Below are positions 1 through 9,900 of a stretch of 64,000 nt of DNA, in pieces. The stretch spans positions 54,139,920 through 54,203,919 of the forward strand of contig OY282606.1 in NCBI GenBank assembly GCA_958298945.1. Direction: 5' to 3'. This DNA is from Atherix ibis (lineage: Eukaryota > Arthropoda > Insecta > Diptera > Athericidae). A model generated the notes under the pieces. It saw nothing but the letters and a program-made list of their open reading frames with translations, was not told where the DNA came from and ran no database searches. The stretch's first letter is position 1. Each line of letters begins with the position of its first letter. A program made the translations under genes and the position numbers.

Positions 1-218
1 TGGCTAAGCTTAAAACATATTGATTTAAGTCAAGTAAATGCTTATTTCCCAAGTCAGTTGGAAACAATCTCAAACACATTTTCGCATACCAAATATGATG
101 ACGTACCTCCAGTCATAGGAGTCGAACTTCTGAGAGCCTCAAACAAGATTGGGGATGCGAAGGACATATGTTTGGATTTACTACAGTATTTTGGCCCATA
201 AAACTGGAATGAGAACAC

Positions 219-522
219 TGTCCGATATCTTTTTATTAGAATAAGTTAACAACGAGTTAACGAAATCAGAAGTTTCCGCGATCGAAACATTACACTCTGT
301 CGTTATCATCACAAGACGGGAAATTCATCGTAGGAAAACTCTTACGTTAGATCAATCCACGTGTAAGTTAATTTAAGCTTAAGTTAGTGATAAGTTATAA
401 ATAGAAGCATTTCGTTTAAAATAGGTTAGTTCTGGTTAATGTAAATAAAATAAAAGACTATTTCTAATTAAAATAAAAATAAATTTATTTTATTTTCACA
501 CACTGTGAAACGTAGTTCGTAA
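219..522. mobile_element. Candidate solo LTR inserted in the R1-like element
   Basis: Comparing this R1 copy with the related fragment at 25445-25690 shows about 300 extra bases between the segment ending near 218 and the one resuming near 523. The insert begins TGTCCGATATC, has a TATA-like ATAAATAGAAGC near 397-410, and an AATAAAATAAAAG polyadenylation-like run near 445, the order expected in an LTR. I could not fix a clean target duplication or a CA terminus, and no internal retroviral sequence is present, so this stays a candidate. Confidence 0.35.
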
Positions 523-538
523 CTTATATAATGCGTGA

Positions 539-823
539 ATGCATGGAAGAATCATATGTGAATGCATGAAAGAGCAAATGCTTCTCCTTCTACCAAAGGG
601 TAAGAAACCAACCGGTGATCCATCCTCCTACCGCCCTATTTGGTTGTTGAATAAGGCCGGTAAAATATTGGAAAGAATAATTTACAATTGCTTGGAGTTA
701 TATTCCGAGGGCTTCGAAGGTCTATCAAAAACCCAATATGGATTCAGAAAGGCTATAATAATGATGGGTGCCATATACACAGTGGTTAATATGTCCCATA
801 CGCCAGTTGAAGAAAATCAATAG
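539..823 (+). pseudogene. R1-type reverse transcriptase fingers/palm fragment
   Basis: 94-codon open segment holding the RT1-RT2 region: a lysine/proline-rich LLLPKGKKPTGDPSSYRPI block followed by KAGKILERII and GLSKTQYGFRK, the standard order in R1/LOA-type reverse transcriptases. It ends at TAG 821-823 where the protein should continue toward the FxxAFD block. The following 190 bases are in changed frames. A short GTGAATGCATG-type duplication near 534-570 disturbs the start. Confidence 0.75.
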
Positions 824-1014
824 AAACAAGATACTAAGCGATACTGCGCCATCGTTATCCTGTCTCTCAAGAACGCGTTTAATTCGGCGAAATAGAACAG
901 TAAACCAGACGCGCTTCGCCGCCTAAAAGTTTCAAAGAAGATTAATCAGAGGCTATTTTACAAATAGGCCGCTGATATTTGGTACTGAAAGTGGGATGAA
1001 AACATAGGATTAGT

Positions 1015-1416
1015 GTGGGAGTCCTTCAGGGCTCGGAACTTGGTCCATTGTTATTGAATATTATGTATGATGCGCTGCTCAAACTCGCAATGTCGAAAGG
1101 AGTTAGTTATGTTGGATTTGCGGGTGACATTGCGGTGATCGCTTTCAATAAATTTATCGATGAGATCACCCACACCACAAATGGTGCAGTTAACATTATC
1201 CGGCACTGGCTATCATTAGTGGATCTGGAACTTACTAATAAAAAAACTGAGATAGTACTAGTGATCAGTAGGAAAGTAAAGGAGACCATTATGCTCACCA
1301 TCGGTGACAACAATATTATCTCACAGCCATCGCTTCGATATCTAGAAATTCAGATAGATGCCAGGTTAAGCTTTGGCAAGTCGGATTGTGAATGCCTTAG
1401 TGAGGATCATGCCTAA
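1015..1416 (+). pseudogene. R1-type reverse transcriptase palm fragment
   Basis: 133-codon open segment starting at GVLQGSELGPLLLNIMYD (usual consensus GVPQGSVLGP), followed by YVGFAGDIAVIAF. The catalytic A/YADD box reads AGD: the first of the paired aspartates has become glycine, so the polymerase is dead even apart from the frame breaks. A downstream thumb-like segment includes NKKTEIVL and LRYLEIQIDARLSFG, matching the YLGVxxDxxLxF region of this family. Confidence 0.8.
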
Positions 1417-1526
1417 TCCCGAAGAGCCCAGACAGAGTCGACGCAGGCTCCTAACCACAGTTATCAGCTCTCTGAAACTCTACGCACGTTCATTCGGACA
1501 GAACTTGTGGTGACATAAACGTACAA

Positions 1527-2112
1527 GTGATGGCGATATATCGCCGAAACGCACTTCGAGTCTCGAGAGCACTCGGAACTGTCCCGTATGATGCTGTCTG
1601 TGTTATCGCTAACATGGCATCAATCGAGCTTTTAATGGCTGAAAGAGCCAGAGTATATCATCGACGACGAGAGGAAAATGAAATACATCGGCTCACCATC
1701 AGCAGGGTGGCAAGAAATGAGATAGCAGTGAGATAGCAGCGATACTGAAATTTATCGATTAAAGGAAAAAAGAGGCATCATCTGATTCCTGACACAGCCA
1801 CGTAGAACGGAGGAGGCCGTGGAGTTAATGGACCACTATATGGCCCAATTTCTGACAGGGCATGGGCGCTTCAGTGCATATCTTAATTACGGGCATAATC
1901 GAGTATGTGAAACATGTCATCTTCCATTGTCCATGATTTACCAAAGAATGGAAGGAAATAGAGAATATAATAGATGACCAGCTATCCCAGAAGCACTACA
2001 TAACAGAAATGAGAACATCGCGGTCATGCTGGGGTACAGAAGATAAATACGCATCTCGGGTAATGCAGAAACTGAGCCAGGAATAGAGAATGAGATGTCT
2101 GTCTACTCCTAA
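1527..2112 (+). pseudogene. R1-type ORF2 C-terminal fragments
   Basis: Open to 1736, with RRNALRVSRALGTVPYDAVCV and a MAERARVYHRRR block typical of the region after the reverse transcriptase in R1-clade ORF2. After a frame change, 1810-1930 reads ELMDHYMAQFLTGHGRFSAY followed by a CETC pair, the expected gag-like zinc-finger end. It stops just before the mariner at 2150. Confidence 0.65.
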
Positions 2113-2149
2113 CGAAATAATACTTGATGGTGGTCTCATGCGGAGTCAT

Positions 2150-3454
2150 ATTTGAAGAAAAGAGAGGAGGTTTTAAACAAGTACTTAGCCTCACCGCCCG
2201 ATGGAACTGCTGTCACAAAAGAAACTTACCATCGTGCAGTACATTTTTTTAGTAGCCTACTGTCAAAGTTTCAGTCGATTCCCTTCATTAATTTTGTTTT
2301 GAGAGCCTTTGAAAGCGAGCGTGTCGGTCTGTTGCACAAAAATGGAAAAAGAACAATATCGTTTGGTGATTAGATTCTTTTTTTTGAAAGGGGAAACGCG
2401 CAGCGAAATTAAAGATCGCTTGGATGCTGTGTATGGTGACTCTTCTCCTTCGATGGCGACCGTCAAGAATTAGTTCAACGAGTTTGTTCGTGGCCGCACG
2501 TCGTTTTTTGATGAGCCACGCCCAGGTGCCCCGAAAACGGCTGCTACGGAGGAAAACGTTAAAAAAGTCCACGATCTTGTGTTGGCAGACCGTCGATTGA
2601 AGGTTCACGAGATAGCTGAAACTGTGGGCATCGCAGTAGGAATGGTGCTTCATATTCTACACGAAGAACTGGGGATGAGAAAGCTGTCCGCGCGATGGGT
2701 GCCGCGTTTGCTCACACCGGAAAACAAGCGCAACCGTGAGACCACATCGGCGACGTATTTGGCGCTGTTTCAGCGCAATCCAGCGGAGTTCTTGCGTCGT
2801 TTCGTGACCGTCGACGAAACATGGATTCACTGGTACACACCAGAGACCAAGGAACAGTCGAAACAGTGGACTTCACCCGGCGAACGTGCTCCGAAGAAGG
2901 CGAAGACTGTTCGATCGGCCGAAAAGGTGATGGCCACCGTTTTCTGGGATTCACAAGGTGTGATCCACATCGATTACCTCGAGAAGGGTAAAACAATCAC
3001 GGGGCGCTACTATGCTGACTTATTGGGCCGATTTGACGTCGAATTGAAGAAAAAGCGGCCCGCTTTGCGAAGAAAAAAGTGCTGTTCCACCACGACAACG
3101 CGCCGGCTCACACCTCCGCCGTCGCCATGGCCAAATTGGTCAAATTGCGCTACAAATTGCTGCCCCATCCATCGTACTCTCCAGATTTGGCCCCCTGTGA
3201 CTACTTTTGGTTTCCAAACCTGAAAAAATCACTCGCCGGGAATAGATTTGGGTCGAATGAGGAGGTCATCGTCGCCACAGAGGCCTATTTTGCTTCCCTC
3301 GAGAAAATGTATTTTTTGGACGGGTTAAAAAAGTTAAAGCATCGCTGGGCCAAGTGTATCCAGTTTGAAGGAGATTATGTGGAAAAATAAATTGCCACCT
3401 TTCCAAAATTTTCGTTTTTTTTCGTAGGCTAAGTACTTGTTGAATGACTCTCGT
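2150..3454 (+). mobile_element. mariner transposon (DD34D), degenerate
   Basis: A Tc1/mariner element with matching inverted ends: AACAAGTACTTAGCCT at 2176-2191 is the exact reverse complement of 3426-3441. The right end reaches GACTCTCGTA, so the right boundary is near 3453 next to TA. The left outermost bases are more altered. It carries one transposase reading frame and no other gene. It sits in the guanylate cyclase intron left of exon 10. Confidence 0.88.
2342..3390 (+). pseudogene. mariner transposase, one stop and one frameshift
   Basis: Starts MEKEQYRLVIRFFFLKGE, the N-terminal helix-turn-helix of mariner transposases. A TAG at 2471-2473 replaces a residue in the VKNxFNEF block where tryptophan is usual. 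The linker motif WVPRLLT and the three catalytic aspartates are visible: TVDETWIH, HHDNAPAH and SPDLAPCDYF. I count 34 residues between the second and third, giving DD34D. A frameshift falls near 3060-3080 between KKKRP and the next block. The protein ends GDYVEK as in intact relatives, so length is close to full (about 350 residues). Lacking an unbroken frame it cannot make active enzyme. Confidence 0.9.
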
Positions 3455-3845
3455 ACGAATTGGTAGATTTTATTGTATTTTGTTAACTTATTAATTTATT
3501 AGTTTTTTTTAAAGTTTCCCAAGCAATAAAACAGTTCTTTTAATTCATAGTAAACATTTAAACAAATCGATTTATAGATTTTTTTCTAATAAAAATTTTA
3601 ACTCGAAAATATTATTAGAAGAAAATTAATGAGTTCCTTTTGAACTGCACGTTATAAATTCAGTAAAAAAAATATTTTAAATATCAACAAGCCTTTTTGA
3701 AATTAATTTTCTTTTTATGTTTGTTGGTGTGTAAGTGTATAATATTTTAAAAATTCCATTCCATATTAAATGTCATTAAAAATATTAATTCGATCTTCTA
3801 ATTTAACTAATAGAAAAAATTGGTAAAATCTAAAGCTTTACAAAC
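3455..3845. other. AT-rich intron sequence
   Basis: Between the mariner and exon 10 of the guanylate cyclase gene. Poly-A/T rich, with stops in all frames. I see no further cyclase exon here, so the catalytic-domain exons must lie left of the window. Confidence 0.6.
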
Positions 3846-3917
3846 CTTTTTGGAGCTACGGGACGTTGATGCCTTAGTTCATTAGCGACTGTTTTTGGCA
3901 GAACTGAATAAAGTAAT
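3846..3917 (-). CDS. Guanylate cyclase beta exon J: lead into cyclase domain
   Basis: Reads [18 protein letters not shown] then VAPKR, the segment just before the catalytic domain. Donor AG|GTTTGT. The next exon (expected to start with the tyrosine-asparagine/valine-threonine block of the cyclase) is not present to position 1. Confidence 0.93.
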
Positions 3918-6900
3918 CTAAATAAAAGTGCATAAGAAAGAATGAATAAAACATTCAATGGCATAATTAATTGAAATTCAAATAAAAAATACAATACCAT
4001 CTTATCAGTTGTACTTACCTATCAGTTTTCTGTTTTTCACTTTCCAATTCACGATAAGTTTGTTGAAGTTTATCTGTTAACATTTCCAGATTACGTGTTA
4101 GTTTATATTCAGCTTCAAATTGTTCAGACAATAGTACTAAATCACGAGTAGCATCATGAATGGGAACGTCCGAAATGTAAAGTCCTTTTCTATAGAATTA
4201 TAATTCAAAATTATACAAACATCGATTATGTACTCATAAAAATTATGTTCATAGCTATCTATGCATAATAATAATATACTTACTTTATAAGATCATCTAA
4301 ATTCATGACACTTGGATAGCATTGAAAAAGTATTAAATCTGTTTCAGCGATGTACAACATTTGACCCTGTAATGATATTGCCATGTTAAAGAATCAAAGT
4401 TTCGAAATGAAATAAATTTAATGACGCTGATTAGAAAACCTTTAATCTTAAGTAGCGTTCATGCTTTTCCATAGCACCCTTCCGAGTTTGAAGCACATAA
4501 ATCGTATTTATGTGAGCCAAGATATTTTCAAAAGTTAGTATTAAATGAGGTCGGACTGCTTCGAGTATCTCGAGAAGTGGACAATTCTCATCTGCTGCCC
4601 TGGATTCAAAACGAAATGTTTCTTTTCAATTAAAAGTGTTAATGCCTTGCTAAAGTTCGAATGTTCTTAAGTATATTAAACTTGAATAGTGAAGTTTTTT
4701 AAAAACAAAATTATCAAAATAGTATAATTTTAGGTCAATTGGCTTCAACCACAGTTGTTTAATTAAATTACAATATTACATATTATGACAGATTATGTGT
4801 GTGTGTTTTTTTGCATGATTATTTTTAAATAATATTAATATTTGGACTTAATTTTCATTCTTAATATTTTTTAATACTACAAATGCCATGTACTTACCTA
4901 GGAATGACTCTTGACACAGATCTACCAGCTTGAACAATACGCATTTGCCTATCGAATGCTAAGTGAAAAGGAAACACTTTGCAAAATGTTGCCAACGAAA
5001 TTAAAGAACCTATTTTAAAAAAAAAATTATCGTAAAACATAAAAAGTGTGTACTATGTAAAGGAGTTGAAATATGAAAAGCTGATGGAAATGAATATTAA
5101 TAAGATCTGATTAGGATTAGGTAAAATTTGGGATTAGGTAAAAATTTACACTTTTGCATATAAGCTATCATCTTTGATGAGGGTTTGATTTGGATTTAGT
5201 TGGAATGAAAGAGTTTTAACATCATTTAAATGGATTATTAACGAATGGGATGACAGGTGACAGAGAATTTTTTTGTCAACATAAAGAATTACCACTTCCA
5301 CAATGCTCTTCGTCATCGTCGACAGCCTCTTTCACTTCAGGCTTTTCAATAGTTTTCGATGCACCAGAAATTTCGGTGATAAGGAACTGTACATGGTCGG
5401 ACGTTTCAGTATCATCGCTTTTATTCTTTAGAAGTCGGAGACATTCGCTTCTTTCATTATCATTAAAGCTGTCACCCAACTGGAGTTGACGTCTAATATA
5501 CTGATCAGAATCGTTAGCTTCCCTATTAACGTTGTTCTTGGTGACCGCATTTGTTCTATCGGTCATGTCCATCTTTTCATTTAATGTTCGGTGAGGGCAC
5601 ACGGTCGTAGTCTTACTCGGCTGGACTACTACAATAGTCAGTAATCAATTTTCATTCGTTCAAAATGGAATGCTCTAATTTGGTATCAACATGCAGTCTC
5701 TATTCGAGGTGCTTTCGGTTCATTACGCAAATTATGGCATTTAGCAAGTACGAATTTTTGTACCTGTACAGTCATTGTGATACATACCTAAATTTACGTG
5801 ATTCGTGTCCACATTATTAGTTGTGGTTGAATGATTTAACGTACTGTCAACTGACTCCTGCACATTATTGCTATGGTTTTGCTTACTACTGTCATTACTA
5901 TCATCTGTACGTGACTGAATTGGAAATTCTTTTGTTTGCTCATTATCGATAGGTTCTCCTTTTCTTTTAACTATTTTTATATCTACTTCTACACCATGTA
6001 GTTTTGATGCGACTGCCTGTTAATATACACAAAATTAATAAAATGCTTTTCAAAAAAATCAATTATTCTTTTTATTCGAGTAAATTCATATAAACTCGTA
6101 TGTGAGAATTGTGGCTTTTTTGACAATGCGATCGAAACACGTTCACTTCGGTTTAGATCTTAAATAATTAAGTATGATTATAGATTTGCAGACATTTGGT
6201 ATAAAATTATGTGAACCATTAAATAATTTAAAATTTATCGTGGTACAGTAAATGTTGCCTTTTGCGCAAGGATTACAAATCTTTCTTAGATGTTCATCAT
6301 ATTTGACAATAGAAGAGAACATATTTTTCTTGTACAATTTTCCACATACAGTGAGTTCTAAAGATTTGTTTTAATTTTTTTACAGATATCTACAAATAAA
6401 AAATATAGGAATAAGCAGATTTATATAATAGTATTTATTAATGTGAAGGGTTATGGGAAGTAAACATCCATCTAAGTTTCTTCTGTTAGTGTGAGCTTAT
6501 GTTAAGACTTAGTATTTTAACAAATAACGTGACCAATGACGCTTAAGTCGTCGATAGGTGTTTCTAGGAAAGGACAAGGAGGATAGTTCTTGATCAAGGG
6601 GATTAGTATGATAGAAAATAGGAGAGGGAAACTTTTTGTAACGTCACGCAGTCACATAAGGGACTTTTAGATCATGACCAACAACACTATTACGAGCATA
6701 AAATTCGAATTGGATTCGACGAGAATTAGAAAGTTTGGTAGAGCCAGAAACTTTTATTCTGTAAGTCCATATTGGTATTGTTTATAAGGACTTTGCTATC
6801 TATAGTAAGTGTAGAACATTTGTGTAAAGAAGTCAAAGTAGTTGTAGGTATCGTATTTTTAGTTCTTGTCTTTTAAATTTTGTGTGTGGGTTTCATGTCA

Positions 6901-9900
6901 ATCGTTTGTCTAAGTTCAGCCCTAGATTCCGAATTGAAGCATTTCACTGTCATGAAGGTTTGTAGGAGGATATGGTTCCTGGCATAGAGAGTTTTGATTT
7001 GGGTTTGGAAAATTTCCGAAGTGCGTTGGGGACTTATGCTAGATGCAAGGAAGGTCGTATCATCAGCGTATGTAGCAAAGAAGGTGTTGGCACCGGTTGG
7101 GATGTCCGATGTATAAATATTGTAAAGCATGGGTTAAATTATTCTTCCTTGTAGAATACCAGCCAATATCGAAAAGATTGGGTTCGTTTACTTGGAAGTA
7201 TCGGTTGGAAATTAATGATTTTAGGACTAGGAAATAAACTATACCGAGATAATATTCTTTTCTTTATAAAAAGGATGCAATGAAATCGGCGATTATTCGA
7301 TGGCACTACTGGGTAGTGGAGTGTGCGGAGCGGAAATCAAGTTAATGGTTTGAAATCAAATTTGAGGATTCGAGGAAGTGATGATAGAGGAGAAGGACTC
7401 TATTTTCAAAGATTTTTGAAAGGATTGGAAGGAGAACTGTCGGTTTGTCATTTCATTGTTTATTTGGCATATGGTCCATTTTTATAATGGTAAATTTGCA
7501 GAGGATTGGGAAATATGTTGTTCGAAGGATGAATTTATATAATGTAGCAAGGAAGACTTTTCATTTTTGAGGAGTTGTTCAAGTGCAATAGAAGTAATTA
7601 GATTATAACCGAGTTTTCGGGAAGGAGTTTGATTAAATTAGAAACGTTGAAAGAAGTGACTGCCTTTGTGGGACTACTCATGGAGTAGGGGAATAGTTAG
7701 TTCCCTTCTGATTTTAATATAATAAGTTTTCGTCTAGTATAATGCTATATTTTTCATGAGTGAAGTAGTGTAGTTTGTGAAGCGTTCTATATTTTTTTAA
7801 GAAATTTCATCGTGTAGTTAACTTTGTGATTTATTTAGTTTTGTATTATCGCTGGGCATTCATGTCTGCTGCCAACAGGTTCCTTACGTTTTTCTAGTAT
7901 CAGTCGCCTAGTTGTTAATGGTTGATATTGTGCATTTTGTGGTTGTTTAATGTTGATGTTTTTATGTGAAAAAGTTATAGTGTTTTATTGCATACAACTA
8001 AAATGATCTAGTTTTGTTCTATTTTTAAACGTTGCCGTAAGTTCAAGTGCTTGTCAATATGCTATTTTAAAAATAGGCAGTTGATTGGTTCATTTATAAA
8101 TCTTGGAAATGAAGTTTAAGAATAGATTGTTAATTTAGAACAAGAAGAACTGGATTATTATTGGAATTTATGTCTAGGAGAGAATGTACATTTATGCATA
8201 TTAGAGTATTTAATTGGGGCGTATATTAGGACCTTGGATTGGGAAGTCATTATATTAGGACCTTGGATTGGGAACAGTATATTAGGACCTTGGATTGGGA
8301 AGTCATTCAGAATGTTGGAGTTAGAGGTGAGATAACTTGGTAAGAAGAAGAGGAAAACTTCTACGTTCTTACCTAACTGATAGAACCTTCGCAGTACGCG
8401 CCAACGGTTATTTTTTGTCAAAACGGATCTTGCCTTCATGTTTGCAGAAAAAAAATTATAGTGTATCTGATTCGTCACTGAGCCCCTTCCCTCCCCACCC
8501 AAAATGTTCCAAGAAAATCCTGGGTATCCCAATTGTCCGTGGAGGAAAATGGAATCTTCAGATTAAAAATGCTGTTGACAAAATGAACACCATTCTCCGA
8601 ATGGTTAAAATTTGAGTCAGCAGCAAGATAAAGTGAGGCAATTAGAGTAACAAACGCCTTTATGGACGGGATCTTACTCAATTTCCTCACTATATGTGTC
8701 AGTGTGCCAATAGCAGGGAAAAAGTAAGTCAAGGCAGCGGTAAACCGTTGCATTAGACTAGCCAGTGGAGCATAATGGACATCTCCAGTAGAATCTATAC
8801 TGATAGAAACTGGTCGAAAACCTATCTATTTCTATCTTCAAAAAGCTCGCCCAAAATTTAGTTTACGAAAACCTATGCCTTCCAAATTACCTCCTCCACA
8901 TTTTAATCAAAAACAATATCATCTCCCCCAATTCAAAAAGGAATTCATCATCGCTATCCTTATTAATATCCCACCTTGAAATCAATTCATCCATCCTCCC
9001 CCTCGTTTTCCAAACTTTCCTTCCACACCCACATTGGAAACCGTGGTCAGGAGCAAAGTTGAAAGTGACTGCTTCTCTTGACAGGTTTAAGAAGGCTAGA
9101 ACTGATCCGTCCACATATAGGAAACTTTTCTTTGAACAGTTGGACGGATTAAAAGATCATCACCTGCTGTTCACGGATGCCGCTGCTGACACCGATACTA
9201 CATCTTTTTCGGTCGTCGAACTTTTTGGCTGTAGCACCCGCACACTTCCTTTATAGGGCAGCTCCATATTACGGGGAACTGTGTGCCATCAAAAACGGCA
9301 ATTGAAATTGCGACCAATATTCCCAGCCAACAAAGCGTTATTATTTTTTAGAGACAGCGTTGCCTCCCTTAAAGCTATTTGTGGTCTATCGAATGACCCA
9401 GTACTTAGCGCACTTCGTCATAGCCTACTTAGCAAGAGGAGTGTCGAGTTGCAATGGGTGCCAGGGCATGTGGGAATTGTGGGTAATAAAAATGCTGACA
9501 AGTTATCTGGAGAAACATTCCGTCGACCAATATTCACAGTCATTCCCAATCTGCGTCGCCTACTAACAGAATGGCAACTAACACCATTAGCCATCCGCAG
9601 ACACGATGACTGAACCAATAGCAACACATTTTGTGTGCGGAAGCTCCTCAGAATCCGAATTGGACATACTGCTCTTACTCATAACTTACTTTTTGGCAAT
9701 ACCAATCGTCCCTTATGCCAAGCCTATGGCACACATTCTACTATCATCCATATTCTACATGAATGCCACATAACCAAGAATTACTTCGCGAGCAGGATTC
9801 CTCCCTGTCACCAGATGGCCTCACGGTCGTGGCGCTATGAAGTGGCCCCTGGTACATGTCTAAATGACCTTACAAACAACAACAACAGTTGACTAAGAAT

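Larger units (their letters stand above)
1..2150 (+). mobile_element. R1-clade non-LTR retrotransposon, broken, 5' end outside window
   Basis: Plus-strand remains of the reverse transcriptase and C-terminal part of an R1-type ORF2. Visible in order: VELLRASNKIG (about 127-160), LLLPKGKKPTGDPSSYRPI (about 580-640), YGFRKA, GVLQGSELGPLLLNIMYD (from about 1018), the polymerase box as FAGDIAVI, and near 1850 AQFLTGHGRFSAYL, as in the C-terminal zinc-knuckle end of R1-clade proteins. At least three frame changes or stops separate these blocks, so it is a pseudogene. A roughly 300-bp insertion interrupts it near 219-522. Its 3' end abuts the mariner at 2150. It lies in the intron downstream of guanylate cyclase exon 10. 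Clade is assigned by motif pattern only. Confidence 0.8.

Noticed and set aside
2712..2996. Minus-strand open frame of 94 codons
   Set aside because: Antisense shadow of the mariner transposase at 2342-3390.
5250..5489. Plus-strand open frame of 79 codons
   Set aside because: It lies antisense to guanylate cyclase exon E, whose minus-strand frame is confirmed by splice phase and conserved DHVQFLITE.
6972..7154. Plus-strand open frame of 60 codons
   Set aside because: Antisense to the Jockey YADD region read on the minus strand.
8221..8307. CRISPR-like array
   Set aside because: Repeats are contiguous without unique spacers, and the genome is animal.
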